From contig UQHF01000010.1 in NCBI GenBank assembly GCA_900540785.1, positions 42,092-106,091 of the forward strand: 64,000 bases of DNA. The letters run 5' to 3'. Every line of letters starts with the position of its first letter. Position 1 is the first letter of the stretch. Positions 25,995-35,880 of this stretch are shown here, in pieces. The notes under the pieces are model-generated. The model saw only the letters and a program-made list of their open reading frames with translations. It made no database searches and was not told where the DNA came from. Source of the stretch: an uncultured Blautia sp. Its GTDB lineage: Bacteria; Bacillota; Clostridia; Lachnospirales; Lachnospiraceae. The position numbers and the translations under genes are program-made.

Positions 25995-28063
25995 GAAATT
26001 TGAGAAAAATTGCAGTTTTAGACCAGCATACTATTGATAAAATAGCGGCAGGAGAAGTGGTGGAGCGCCCTGCTTCTGTAGTAAAGGAGCTTGTAGAAAA
26101 TGCCATTGACGCAGGTGCTACAGCCATTACAGTGGAGATTGCGGACGGAGGCAAGAAGCTGATCCGTATTACAGACAACGGTTCCGGTATGGAAATGGAA
26201 CAGGTTCCGGTTGCTTTTCTCCGCCATGCCACAAGCAAAATTGAAAAAGTAGAAGATCTGGAAACCATCTCCTCCCTCGGTTTCCGCGGGGAAGCTCTTT
26301 CCAGTATTGCGGCCGTTTCCCAGGTGGAACTTATTACAAAAACTCCTTCTGCCATAAGCGGCGTCCGCTATGTGATAGAAGGAGGACAGGAGAAAAATTT
26401 TGAGGAGATGGGTGCGCCTGACGGAACTACCTTCCTTGTAAGAAATCTTTTTTATAATACCCCTGCAAGAAGTAAGTTTTTAAAGTCAGATACCACAGAA
26501 GCAAACTATATTAATACTTTGATGGAACAGCTTTCCCTTTCCCACCCTGAGGTTTCTTTTAAATATATTCAGAATAAGCAGGTGAAGCTTCACAGTTCCG
26601 GCAATTACAATGTAAAAGATGTGATCTATAACATATATGGCAGGGATATTGCGAAATCCATTCTTGAGGTTTCTTACGAAAATGATTTTATGAAAATAGA
26701 AGGATTTGTGGGAAAACCGGAAATTTCCAGAGGAAACCGCTCTTTTGAAAATTATTATATTAACGGGCGGTATGTAAAAAACAACCTGATCACAAAGGCT
26801 GTTGAGGACGGATATAAAGGATTTCTCATGCAGCATAAATTTCCTTTTGTATCGCTTCATATTGAGATGGAGGGAAACGATCTTGACGTAAATGTGCACC
26901 CCCGAAAAATGGAAGTGCGTTTTGCAAGAGGACCTGAGGTATATGATGCCATATACGAGACAGTCCGGCGAGCGCTTACAAAGCGTGAGATGATCCCCGA
27001 GGTTTCTGTGGGAAGAGAAGAACCAAAGCCTGTATTAAAAGCTCCTGTGCAAAAGTCCGTGGAAGTTCCGGAACCCTTTGAGGTAAAACGCAGAATGGAA
27101 AAATCAGAAATACTGCGGGAAGCGCCTCCTGTATACCATGCACCTCTTACAAAAGAAGAAGAGCAGATGTTTTCCGGCACATTAAAAGAACGGGAAGAGC
27201 AAGTAATGAAAGAGGCGGAAGGTAAAGAAACAGTACAAACAATCATTTCTGAAGAAGCCAAAAGAACGATAAAAGAAGAAATTCCGGTAATTTCTCACAC
27301 AGAGAAAAAGGCAGAGGAAAACATAAAAACAATACCAGAAACCATAACTGAGAAAGCAGAAGACAAACTAGCAGAAGGGTCTCTGCCGGAAAAAGAAAAT
27401 CAGATACAGCCTATACAAAAGCAGAAACCGGAAAAAGAAGAACAGCTTGAATTTTTCAAAGAAAAGCTTCTTGCTCCGGAGTCAAGAAGCCGCCACCGCC
27501 TGATCGGACAACTTTTTGATACCTACTGGCTTGTGCAGTTTGAGGATTCCTTCTATATTATAGACCAGCATGCAGCTCATGAAAAAGTATATTATGAGCG
27601 GTTTGTAAAACAGTTTGAAAAACAGGAAATTACTTCACAGTACATCAGCCCGCCCCTTATCGTCAGTTTAAGTCTTGAGGAGGAAGGGCGCCTGAAGGCA
27701 AACGAAGAATATTTCCGTGATTTTGGATTTGAAATTGAGCCATTTGGCGGAAGGGAATATTGTATCAGTGCCGTGCCGTCCAATCTTTATGGAATGAATG
27801 AGGAATCGCTTTTTCTGGAAATGCTCGATTCCCTGTCTCCTGACGGAGAAAATAATACACTTTCTCTTTTTACATCAAAGCTTGCCACAATGGCGTGTAA
27901 GGCTGCTGTAAAGGGAAATCATCAGATGTCTTCACTGGAGGCGGATAAGCTCATTGACGAGCTTTTGAAGCTAGAAAATCCATATCACTGTCCACATGGA
28001 CGACCGACCATTGTCTCTATGACAAAAGCGGAAATCGAAAAGAAATTTAAAAGAATTGTTTAG
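25988..28063 (+). CDS. mutL: DNA mismatch repair protein MutL
   Basis: A 691-residue GHKL ATPase and nicking endonuclease that acts after MutS. The N-terminal domain has IAAGEVVERPASVVKELVENAIDAGA, the DNGSGM motif and SSLGFRGEALSSI. A charged Glu/Lys-rich linker (about 340-495) joins the C-terminal endonuclease domain, whose metal-site signature DQHAAHEKVYYERF begins at Asp526, so this is the nuclease-active form found in organisms without MutH. The ATG at 25988 overlaps the mutS end; an in-frame TTG at 26000, four bases after GGTGAG, is an alternative start giving MRKIAVLDQ. Confidence 0.97.
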   Translation: MVRNLRKIAVLDQHTIDKIAAGEVVERPASVVKELVENAIDAGATAITVEIADGGKKLIRITDNGSGMEMEQVPVAFLRHATSKIEKVEDLETISSLGFRGEALSSIAAVSQVELITKTPSAISGVRYVIEGGQEKNFEEMGAPDGTTFLVRNLFYNTPARSKFLKSDTTEANYINTLMEQLSLSHPEVSFKYIQNKQVKLHSSGNYNVKDVIYNIYGRDIAKSILEVSYENDFMKIEGFVGKPEISRGNRSFENYYINGRYVKNNLITKAVEDGYKGFLMQHKFPFVSLHIEMEGNDLDVNVHPRKMEVRFARGPEVYDAIYETVRRALTKREMIPEVSVGREEPKPVLKAPVQKSVEVPEPFEVKRRMEKSEILREAPPVYHAPLTKEEEQMFSGTLKEREEQVMKEAEGKETVQTIISEEAKRTIKEEIPVISHTEKKAEENIKTIPETITEKAEDKLAEGSLPEKENQIQPIQKQKPEKEEQLEFFKEKLLAPESRSRHRLIGQLFDTYWLVQFEDSFYIIDQHAAHEKVYYERFVKQFEKQEITSQYISPPLIVSLSLEEEGRLKANEEYFRDFGFEIEPFGGREYCISAVPSNLYGMNEESLFLEMLDSLSPDGENNTLSLFTSKLATMACKAAVKGNHQMSSLEADKLIDELLKLENPYHCPHGRPTIVSMTKAEIEKKFKRIV

Positions 28064-28071
28064 GAGGCGCT

Positions 28072-29019
28072 ATGAAAAAACCTTTAGTTGTTTTGACAGG
28101 ACCTACTGCTGTAGGAAAAACAAAGCTTTCCATTGCGCTTGCAAAGGCGCTTGACGGCGAGATCATTTCCGCAGATTCCATGCAGGTGTATAAACATATG
28201 GATATTGGTTCTGCAAAGATCACAGAGACGGAAATGGACGGAGTTCCTCATCATTTGATCGATGTTCTTTCTCCTTTTGAGGAATTTCATATTGTACGAT
28301 TCCAGGAGCTTGCAAAAAAGGCAATGGAGGATATTTACAGCCGCGGAAGGATTCCCGTTTTTGTGGGAGGAACCGGGTTTTATATCCAGGCAGTCACGAA
28401 AGACATTGATTTTACAGAAGGTGAGGAAGATAAAACATACAGAGAAGAACTGAGCCGTCTTGCTGAGGAAAAAGGAAATGAATTTCTTCATGAGATGTTA
28501 CGGGCAGTCGATAAGAAAAGCGCGGAGGAAATCCATGCCAATAATATAAAGCGTGTGATTCGTGCTCTGGAATTTTATAAAGAAAACGGATTTCCCATTT
28601 CTCAGCATAACGAGGAGCAGAAACAGAATGAAACGCCGTATAATCTCGCCTATTTTGTGTTAAACGCCCCAAGAGAGCTTCTGTATGAACGGATTGACAG
28701 ACGGGTAGACGAAATGATGAAAAACGGTCTTGTGGAGGAAGTACAGAAATTAAAAGATATGGGATGCAGGCGGGAAATGACCTCCATGCAGGGGCTTGGA
28801 TATAAAGAAATCCTTTCTTTTCTGGAAGGAGAAGTTCCGCTTGAGGAGGCAGTACGGATTTTAAAACGTGATACCCGCCACTTTGCAAAACGGCAGCTTA
28901 CCTGGTTTCGAAGAGAATCGGACGTGATCTGGGTGGACAAAGACAAATTTGCATTTGATGAAGAAAAAATTCTGGAATATATGCTTTCTGTATGTAAAGA
29001 AAGAGAGATTATAAAATAA
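28072..29019 (+). CDS. miaA: tRNA dimethylallyltransferase
   Basis: Transfers a dimethylallyl group to A37 of tRNAs reading UNN codons, the step before MiaB. The 315-residue protein has the P-loop GPTAVGKT at 10-17, the SADSMQVYKHMDIGSAK motif (about 35-51), FVGGTGFYIQAV, and the C-terminal TRHFAKRQLTWFRRE motif. It follows mutL by 8 bases with GGAGG. Confidence 0.97.
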   Translation: MKKPLVVLTGPTAVGKTKLSIALAKALDGEIISADSMQVYKHMDIGSAKITETEMDGVPHHLIDVLSPFEEFHIVRFQELAKKAMEDIYSRGRIPVFVGGTGFYIQAVTKDIDFTEGEEDKTYREELSRLAEEKGNEFLHEMLRAVDKKSAEEIHANNIKRVIRALEFYKENGFPISQHNEEQKQNETPYNLAYFVLNAPRELLYERIDRRVDEMMKNGLVEEVQKLKDMGCRREMTSMQGLGYKEILSFLEGEVPLEEAVRILKRDTRHFAKRQLTWFRRESDVIWVDKDKFAFDEEKILEYMLSVCKEREIIK

Positions 29020-29039
29020 AAAAACAGGAAAGGAACAAA

Positions 29040-30317
29040 ATGATGAAGGAAATGTATGAACAGCTTGGGATTTCTTCCAAGGTATATGAATTTGGCCGTG
29101 AAATCGAGGAATCCTTAAAAGAGCGTTTTGAAGAATTTGACCGTGTGGCAGAGTATAACCAGATGAAGGTACTTCTTGCCATGCAGAAAAACAGAGTGAG
29201 TGAAGAATGCTTTGGCGCTTCTTCCGGATATGGATATAACGATTTCGGCCGCGATACGCTGGAAAAGGTATATGCAGATACCTTCCACACAGAAGCGTGT
29301 CTTGTGCGCCCTCAGATTGCCTGCGGAACACACGCTCTCGCGATCGCTCTTTTCGGAAATCTTCGCCCTGGAGACGAAATGCTGGCTCCTGCCGGAAAAC
29401 CGTACGACACACTGGAAGAAGTAATCGGAATCCGCCCTTCTAAAGGTTCTCTTGCAGAATATGGAATTTCTTACCGTCAGGTAGACCTTCTTTCAGATGG
29501 AACCTTTGATTATGAAAATATAAAAAAATCCATCAATGAAAAGACACGCCTTGTAGCAATCCAGCGCTCCAAAGGATACCAGACACGTCCTTCTTTTTCT
29601 GTAAAACAGATCGGGGAGCTGATCGCTTTTGTGAAAAATATAAAACCGGACGTGATCTGCATGGTAGATAACTGCTATGGAGAATTTGTAGATACTGTAG
29701 AGCCAAGCGACGTAGGAGCCGATATGATCGTCGGTTCTCTGATTAAAAATCCGGGCGGTGGTCTTGCACCGATCGGAGGCTATATTGCGGGAACAAAAGA
29801 ATGCGTGGAAAATGCTTCTTACCGCATGACCTGCCCGGGGCTTGGTATGGAAGTCGGAGCAACTCTCGGTGTAAACCGCTCTTTTTATCAGGGATTTTTC
29901 CTTGCGCCTATGGTAACAAAAGGAGCGTTAAAGGGCGCTGTCTTTGCAGCCAATGTTTATGAACGTCTTGGTTTTCCTGTTGTTCCGGATTCCAAAGAGC
30001 CGAGGCAGGATATTATTCAGGCAGTGACTCTTGGAACACCGGAAAGAGTGGTTGCTTTCTGTAAGGGAATCCAGGCGGCAGCTCCTGTTGACAGCTATGT
30101 GGATCCGGAACCGTGGGATATGCCGGGATATGACAGCCAGGTCATTATGGCTGCAGGAGCGTTTGTTCAGGGCTCTTCCATCGAGCTTTCTGCTGACGGT
30201 CCTATGAAACCGCCGTATGCTGTATACTTCCAGGGCGGGCTTACCTGGGAACACGCAAAACTTGGTATTTTAATGTCTCTTCAGAAACTGGTTGATAAAA
30301 ATCTTGTGACTCTTTAA
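29040..30317 (+). CDS. Methionine gamma-lyase/aluminium-resistance family PLP protein (YnbB-like)
   Basis: A 425-residue fold-type-I PLP enzyme of the family historically called aluminium resistance protein, Pfam Met_gamma_lyase. Recognisable features are GYGYNDFGRDTLEKVYA near residue 60, IACGTHALAIALFG (100-113), DNCYGEF in the aspartate region, and GSLIKNPGGG with the presumed PLP-binding Lys236. Bacillus YnbB also lies near mutSL/miaA-type genes. The physiological substrate is unsure; sulfur amino acids are likely. It starts 20 bases after miaA in the same run. Confidence 0.85.
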   Translation: MMKEMYEQLGISSKVYEFGREIEESLKERFEEFDRVAEYNQMKVLLAMQKNRVSEECFGASSGYGYNDFGRDTLEKVYADTFHTEACLVRPQIACGTHALAIALFGNLRPGDEMLAPAGKPYDTLEEVIGIRPSKGSLAEYGISYRQVDLLSDGTFDYENIKKSINEKTRLVAIQRSKGYQTRPSFSVKQIGELIAFVKNIKPDVICMVDNCYGEFVDTVEPSDVGADMIVGSLIKNPGGGLAPIGGYIAGTKECVENASYRMTCPGLGMEVGATLGVNRSFYQGFFLAPMVTKGALKGAVFAANVYERLGFPVVPDSKEPRQDIIQAVTLGTPERVVAFCKGIQAAAPVDSYVDPEPWDMPGYDSQVIMAAGAFVQGSSIELSADGPMKPPYAVYFQGGLTWEHAKLGILMSLQKLVDKNLVTL

Positions 30318-30342
30318 GATTGTCTTTCAAAAAGGAGACGTT

Positions 30343-31560
30343 ATGGCAAAACGAAACGTTGTCATCATAGGAGCAGGAGCCGCAGGCCTGATGGCGGCTG
30401 TTACAGCGGCTGAAAATGGAGCGGCTGTCACTGTTCTGGAACAAAATGACAGACCCGGCAGAAAAATAGCGGCAACAGGAAACGGAAAATGCAATTTTAC
30501 AAATATGGAAATTCCAAAAGACGCTTACCGTGGAACACACCCGGAATTTGTCCGGGAGATTTTGGAACAGTTTCCGGTTTCTCATACGATTCATTTTTTT
30601 GAAGAACTTGGAATTTTTCCTGTAAACAGAAATGGCTGCCTGTATCCACGGAGCGGACAGGCACAGAGCATCACAGACGTACTCTGCATGAAAGCGCGCC
30701 ATCTTGGAGTAAAAATAAAAACAAACGAAAAAGTGACTTCTCTCTCTTCCGGGAAAAAGGACGGACACTTTATATGGAAGGTTCACACAGAGGGCTGGTG
30801 CTATGAAGGCGACTGCGTAATTCTCGCAAACGGTTCGAAAGCATCTTCGATTTCCGGTTCTGACGGAAGCGGCTATACTCTGGCAGAATCTCTGGGACAT
30901 AAGATCATTGCGCCTCTTCCTGCGCTCGTTCCATTAAAATGCAAGGGGAAGAAATTTTCTTCCTGGGCAGGTACAAGAACGGAGGGAAAAATTTCTGTTT
31001 TTGCAGAAGGAGAGCTTTTAAAAGAGGAGCAGGGAGAGCTTCAGCTTACGGAATACGGCGTCTCCGGCATTCCCGTTTTCCAGGTGAGCCGGTATGCGGC
31101 AAAAGCCTTAAGCCAGGGAAAAAAAGTACAGGCATTTCTTGATTTTCTTCCGGATTATACGGAAGATCAGGTAGGAAGACTTCTGGAAATACGAAAGGAA
31201 CAATGTCCATACAAAAATCAGAAAGAACTGTTTACCGGCCTTTTTCCGGAAAAGCTTGTAAAAGTACTGTTTTTACAGGAAGATATTATTTCTGCCATAA
31301 AAAAATTCCCACTCACTGTCACCGGAACCATGCCTTTTTCTCAGGCGCAGGTATGTGCAGGAGGGGTAGCTACAGAGGAGGTCAACAGCCGCACACTGGA
31401 GTCTCTTCTCTGTCCGGGGATTTTCTTTGCAGGAGAGCTTCTTGATATAGACGGGGCATGTGGAGGCTATAATCTCCAGTGGGCATGGGCAAGCGGAGCT
31501 GTGTCCGGCACATATGCAGCGAAATCTTATAAAACAGAAAAAGGAGGGAAAGACCTGTGA
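30343..31560 (+). CDS. HI0933-type (YhiN-like) NAD(P)/FAD-dependent oxidoreductase
   Basis: A 405-residue flavoprotein. The N-terminal FAD-binding Rossmann motif is GAGAAG at 10-15, followed by EQNDRPGRKIAATGNGKCNFTN, a family hallmark. The C-terminal GGVATEEVNSRTLES and GEllD-type GELLDIDGACGGYNLQWAWASG segment are typical of the HI0933/YhiN family. Its reaction is unknown. The last bases overlap the GTG start of the next flavoprotein gene by 4, suggesting coupled expression of the pair. Confidence 0.9.
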   Translation: MAKRNVVIIGAGAAGLMAAVTAAENGAAVTVLEQNDRPGRKIAATGNGKCNFTNMEIPKDAYRGTHPEFVREILEQFPVSHTIHFFEELGIFPVNRNGCLYPRSGQAQSITDVLCMKARHLGVKIKTNEKVTSLSSGKKDGHFIWKVHTEGWCYEGDCVILANGSKASSISGSDGSGYTLAESLGHKIIAPLPALVPLKCKGKKFSSWAGTRTEGKISVFAEGELLKEEQGELQLTEYGVSGIPVFQVSRYAAKALSQGKKVQAFLDFLPDYTEDQVGRLLEIRKEQCPYKNQKELFTGLFPEKLVKVLFLQEDIISAIKKFPLTVTGTMPFSQAQVCAGGVATEEVNSRTLESLLCPGIFFAGELLDIDGACGGYNLQWAWASGAVSGTYAAKSYKTEKGGKDL

Positions 31561-33143
31561 TCCGTATTACACAATTAAAACTGCCGGTTTCTCATAGTGA
31601 AAAGGAGCTGGCACAGCGCATCGCAAAAACACTGCGTCTTGGAAATCTTCCTTTTGCATATGAAATCAGACGGCAGTCTCTTGATGCGCGCCACAAAGAC
31701 GATAAAAAATTTGTATATACAGTAGATGTATCCGTACAGGCTGAGGAAAAAATTCTTCGCAAAGTTCACGATAAAAATATTATGTCAACTAAAGAAAAGC
31801 CATATGTATTTCCAGAAGGAGGAGAGGAGCCCCTCAATTTTGCTCCTGTCATTGCAGGAAGTGGTCCTGCCGGACTTTTCTGTGCCTGGTATCTGGCAAA
31901 AGCCGGATATAACCCCCTTGTTCTGGAGCGGGGGGAGGAGGCAGATAAACGCCAGAAACGGGTAGAGGATTTCTGGAAAAACGGCGTGCTTGATCCTGAC
32001 TCCAATGTACAGTTTGGAGAAGGCGGCGCCGGGACTTTTTCAGACGGAAAATTAAATACCCTTGTGAAAGATACCTTCGGAAGAAATCAGGAGGTTTTAA
32101 AGCGCTTTGTAGAAGCAGGGGCGCCGGAAGAAATTTTATACCAGCAAAAGCCCCACCTGGGAACGGACGTACTTGTTCCTCTTGTACAGACGCTTCGCCG
32201 TCAGATTGAGGAAATGGGAGGAAGCTTTCGCTTCCGCACCCAGGTAACGGATCTGATATTTGAAAATGACAGACTTTCTTTTATAGAAGTAAACCATAAA
32301 GAAAGGATTCCTGCAAATGTATGTGTGCTTGCTGTCGGACACAGTGCAAGAGATACGTTTTCCATGCTGGCAAATCGGGGACTTCCTATGGAGGCAAAAT
32401 CATTTGCAGTCGGTGTCCGGATCGAGCATCTTCAGTCCGAAATGAATCTTGCTTTATACGGGGAAGAAGAAAATGAAATTCTTGGTGCAGCCAGCTATAA
32501 AGTAACACACACCTGCGAGAATGGGAGAGGCGTTTATTCCTTCTGTATGTGTCCCGGAGGATATGTAGTCAACGCGTCTTCAGAAGAGGAAATGCTGGCA
32601 GTAAACGGAATGAGCTATCAGGATCGTGGCAGCAAAAATGCAAACAGTGCACTGATCGTCACCGTAAATCCTTCGGATTTTCCGGAGGAAGGACCCCTTG
32701 GGGGAATTGCATTTCAGAGAAATCTTGAAAGAGCTGCATGGAAACTGGGAAATGGGAAAATACCGGTACAGCTTTATAAGGATTTCCGGGAAAATGTTCC
32801 AAGTAAAGAATTTGGGGAAATTACGCCCTGCATGAAGGGAGAATATACCCTTGCAAATGTGCGTTCTGTTTTTCCAGAATATATAGGAAATTCTATTTCA
32901 GAAGGTATTGCGGCTTTCGGAAAGAAAATTCCGGGATTTGACAGAGAGGATGCTCTTTTAAGCGGCGTGGAAAGTCGCACCTCCTCCCCTGTGCGGATTT
33001 TAAGAAACAGAGAGATGGAGTCGGAAAAACAGGGGATTTATCCATGCGGGGAAGGTGCCGGATATGCAGGCGGCATTACCTCCGCAGCTATGGACGGAAT
33101 CAAAACAGCCGAGGCGATTGCCCGGAAATACAGAAAATTCTAA
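31557..33143 (+). CDS. COG2509-type FAD-dependent dehydrogenase
   Basis: A 528-residue protein starting at GTG (31557), with GGAGGG upstream and a 4-base overlap with the previous gene. Residues 1-90 form an N-terminal alpha/beta domain typical of these proteins, followed by the FAD motif GSGPAG at 101-106 and QFGEGGAGTFSDGKLNT. The C-terminus has VESRTSSPVRILR and a GEGAGYAGGITSAAMDGIKTAEAI segment near the flavin. Members are called NAD(FAD)-utilising dehydrogenases; no substrate is known. A terminator follows immediately. Confidence 0.9.
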   Translation: MIRITQLKLPVSHSEKELAQRIAKTLRLGNLPFAYEIRRQSLDARHKDDKKFVYTVDVSVQAEEKILRKVHDKNIMSTKEKPYVFPEGGEEPLNFAPVIAGSGPAGLFCAWYLAKAGYNPLVLERGEEADKRQKRVEDFWKNGVLDPDSNVQFGEGGAGTFSDGKLNTLVKDTFGRNQEVLKRFVEAGAPEEILYQQKPHLGTDVLVPLVQTLRRQIEEMGGSFRFRTQVTDLIFENDRLSFIEVNHKERIPANVCVLAVGHSARDTFSMLANRGLPMEAKSFAVGVRIEHLQSEMNLALYGEEENEILGAASYKVTHTCENGRGVYSFCMCPGGYVVNASSEEEMLAVNGMSYQDRGSKNANSALIVTVNPSDFPEEGPLGGIAFQRNLERAAWKLGNGKIPVQLYKDFRENVPSKEFGEITPCMKGEYTLANVRSVFPEYIGNSISEGIAAFGKKIPGFDREDALLSGVESRTSSPVRILRNREMESEKQGIYPCGEGAGYAGGITSAAMDGIKTAEAIARKYRKF

Positions 33144-33169
33144 GAGAGAGTATACATCTCTCTCTTTTT
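33143..33169 (+). terminator. Terminator between flavoprotein gene and radC
   Basis: AGAGAGAG/CTCTCTCT stem (33143-33150 with 33158-33165), 7-base loop, then TTTT. An extended -10 like TGCTAAAAT lies at 33171-33179 and may start radC transcription, but I see no good -35. Confidence 0.7.
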
Positions 33170-33225
33170 GTGCTAAAATGGATACACTGGTGTAAGATTG
33201 CTTTAGAGAGCGCAAAGGTAAGATT

Positions 33226-33933
33226 ATGCCGGAAAATATAAAAAAATTGCCAGAACAGCAGCGTCCCTACGAAAAATGTCTCCGCCAGGGAGAAGCTTCA
33301 TTAAGTGACAGTGAGCTTCTCGCCGTTATTTTACGCAGCGGGACAAAGGGAGTCAGTTCTGTCACTCTTGCAAATCAGATCCTTGCAGTGACAGAAACCA
33401 CTTCTTATCCGGGACTTCTTGGTCTTCTTCATCTTTCTCTTCCGGAGCTTATGAAAATAAATGGGATCGGAAAGGTAAAGGCAATACAGTTAAAATGTAT
33501 TGGAGAACTGTCCAAGAGAATGGCAAGTGCAGCCGCAAGACCCGGGCTTTCTTTTCAGAATCCTTCCACGATCGCCCGATATTATATGGAACGGCTGCGT
33601 CATGAAGAACAGGAGCTTTTATACTGTATGATGCTGGATAATAAGAATCATCTGCTGGCAGAAACCCTTTTAAGCAGAGGGACTGCAAACGCAACTTTGA
33701 TCACGCCAAGAGAAGTATTTCTTCAGGCACTTCGTCACCACGCGTTAAGTCTTATACTGATTCACAATCATCCAAGCGGAGACCCTTCTCCAAGCGGGTG
33801 TGACATGGAAGTGACAAAGAGGATTCTGCAGGCAGGAGAAATTGTTGGCATTCATCTTCTGGATCATATTATTATCGGAGACAGAAGATATTTCAGCTTT
33901 CGAGAGGAGGAGCTTCTTAAGGAATATGAATAA
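33226..33933 (+). CDS. radC: RadC family protein (MPN/JAMM domain)
   Basis: A 235-residue protein with a helix-hairpin-helix part (about 55-90, MKINGIGKVKAIQLK) and a JAB1/MPN-like metal-site domain. The signature is HNHPSGDPSPSGCD beginning at His180. It was named for DNA repair, but a repair role is doubtful and the function is unresolved. In Firmicutes it commonly precedes mreBCD, as here: mreB starts 14 bases downstream. Confidence 0.95.
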   Translation: MPENIKKLPEQQRPYEKCLRQGEASLSDSELLAVILRSGTKGVSSVTLANQILAVTETTSYPGLLGLLHLSLPELMKINGIGKVKAIQLKCIGELSKRMASAAARPGLSFQNPSTIARYYMERLRHEEQELLYCMMLDNKNHLLAETLLSRGTANATLITPREVFLQALRHHALSLILIHNHPSGDPSPSGCDMEVTKRILQAGEIVGIHLLDHIIIGDRRYFSFREEELLKEYE

Positions 33934-33947
33934 CGAAAGGGCAGAGT

Positions 33948-34961
33948 ATGCTGTTTGAAAGAACTTATGGAGTAGATTTGGGAAACAGTTCCGTAAAGGT
34001 CTATTCTTTTTTAAAAAACAAAAGCTATATTGAAAAAAATATGATTGCTTCAAGAGGAAGGAATATTATAGCAGTAGGAAACGAGGCCTATGAAATGTTT
34101 GAAAAAGAGCCTTCTGATGTTTCCGTATCTTCGCCCATGTCATTTGGAATGATCGCAAATCTGGAGCTGCAGGAAATTGTCCTTTATACTATATTGAAAA
34201 AAATCAACCATATGCGGGGAATTGGTTCTGTAATGTATTTTTCTGTACCTCTTGATATGACACCTATTGAAAAACGTGCGTATTATCATCTGGTAAATGG
34301 ACACTGGCTTCGAAAAAACAGGGTATACATGGTGGAATCTCCCATTGCAGATGCCATTGCAATGGGAGTGAATCTGGAAGAAAATGTAGGAAGCATGGTT
34401 GTAAATATCGGCGCCCAGAGTACAGAATTTTCCATTATCACAGACGGTAAAATTATCATCAGCAGAAAACTTCCAATCGGAGGAAGGCAGATGAACGAAG
34501 CAATCTGCAGCGAAGTCAGAAAGCGCTACCATCTTCAGATTGGAACAAGAACAGGAAAACGCCTTAAGCTGGTTATGGGCAGATTGAGCGACCAGAAAAA
34601 AGAAGCGAGGAAGGTTGTGGGAATCGACAGTATTTCCGGTCTTCCAAGGGAGGAAGTGATTTCTTCCTACGTGGTAAATGCAGGAATTATGAACTGCGTG
34701 AACGAAATTGCTTCTGAGATGAAAACCTTCCTGGAAAGAATCCCTCCCCAGATTTTCTATCACATTGCAAAAGAGGGAATTTATCTTACAGGAGGAAGTA
34801 CGCGTCTTCCTTACATAGACCAGTATCTCGCCAGCTATACAGGCTTTACTTTTAACCTTTCCGACCTTTATGAGACATGCTCTGTAAGCGGTTTGGAAAA
34901 AATTATCAAAGAAAAAGACCTGCGGAAATGGGCTCAGCCTGTTACGCAGAGAAAATTATAG
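33948..34961 (+). CDS. mreB: MreB-like rod-shape-determining actin homologue (divergent)
   Basis: A 337-residue actin-fold ATPase that organises cell-wall synthesis. The phosphate-1 loop reads GVDLGNSSVKVY (8-19) instead of the usual GIDLGTANTLVY form, the phosphate-2 region reads VVNIGAQSTEFSII, and the adenine-site segment is LTGGSTRLP. The signatures are clear but unusually divergent for MreB, and the protein could also be called MreB-like/Mbl-like. Position directly before mreC and mreD supports the mreB call. Confidence 0.85.
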   Translation: MLFERTYGVDLGNSSVKVYSFLKNKSYIEKNMIASRGRNIIAVGNEAYEMFEKEPSDVSVSSPMSFGMIANLELQEIVLYTILKKINHMRGIGSVMYFSVPLDMTPIEKRAYYHLVNGHWLRKNRVYMVESPIADAIAMGVNLEENVGSMVVNIGAQSTEFSIITDGKIIISRKLPIGGRQMNEAICSEVRKRYHLQIGTRTGKRLKLVMGRLSDQKKEARKVVGIDSISGLPREEVISSYVVNAGIMNCVNEIASEMKTFLERIPPQIFYHIAKEGIYLTGGSTRLPYIDQYLASYTGFTFNLSDLYETCSVSGLEKIIKEKDLRKWAQPVTQRKL

Positions 34962-34983
34962 AAATTTTTTAGGGGTATGATAA

Positions 34984-35880
34984 ATGAAAAACCTGAAAAA
35001 GAAAATCCATTTCCATATCAATTTAAAAAGCAAGCATCTTCTGGGAATTATGACACTTTTCTGCGGAAGCTGTATTGTGGGAACATTTGCCTCGGGCGTG
35101 ACAACAGCTCCTCTTCAGGAAGCGGCAGGTCTGATTGTTGTGCCTTTTGAAAAAAGTATCGCCAATATCAGCAGCTATCTGGAAGGTGTAAGAGAAAATT
35201 TTCGGGAAAAAGAAGAACTTGTGGCAGAAAATCAGGAGCTTCGCGCACAGATTGACAGTCTGACAACAGAGAATAACAAGCTGATCCAGGATCAGGGAGA
35301 GCTGAAGCGTCTTCAGGAACTGTATGAGCTTGATCAGGAATACAGCGATTATCCAAAGGTAGCTGCAAAGATCATTTCCAAAGATCCCGGAAACTGGTAT
35401 GATACTTTTATGATTGATAAGGGCAGCAACGATGGAATCAAGATTGACAACAATGTAATTGCCGGAAAAGGGCTTGTTGGGATTGTGACAGAAGTCGGTC
35501 CTTCCTGGGCAACCGTTCGCTCGATCATAGACGACAGCAGCAATGTAAGCGCCATGACAGTGAGCACTTCCGACAACTGTGTGATCCAGGGCGACCTGGA
35601 ACTGATCGACGAGGGAAAACTCCGGTTTGAGCAGCTTTATGACCAGGAAAATAAGGTGACAGTAGGAGAACGCATTGTTACCTCCAATATCAGTGATAAA
35701 TATGTAGAGGGAATTTTTATCGGATATGTAAGCGAGGTTGTACAGGATGCAAACAACCTGACAAAAACAGGGACCATTGTCACTCCTGTGGATTTCCGCC
35801 ATCTTAAGGAAGTGTTTGTGATCACGGAAAATAAACAGGACAGGATAAAGGAGGGAGAAAAAAAGACAGATGAAAAGTAA
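34984..35880 (+). CDS. mreC: Rod shape-determining protein MreC
   Basis: A 298-residue bitopic protein: a basic cytoplasmic start, one membrane helix (about 19-40), a coiled coil (about 65-115, rich in Glu and Leu), and an extracellular beta-barrel domain with WYDTFMIDKGSNDGI and VVGRVTEVGPSWATVRSIID-like segments. It bridges MreB to PBP2 and RodA in the elongasome. It overlaps mreD by 11 bases. Confidence 0.95.
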   Translation: MKNLKKKIHFHINLKSKHLLGIMTLFCGSCIVGTFASGVTTAPLQEAAGLIVVPFEKSIANISSYLEGVRENFREKEELVAENQELRAQIDSLTTENNKLIQDQGELKRLQELYELDQEYSDYPKVAAKIISKDPGNWYDTFMIDKGSNDGIKIDNNVIAGKGLVGIVTEVGPSWATVRSIIDDSSNVSAMTVSTSDNCVIQGDLELIDEGKLRFEQLYDQENKVTVGERIVTSNISDKYVEGIFIGYVSEVVQDANNLTKTGTIVTPVDFRHLKEVFVITENKQDRIKEGEKKTDEK

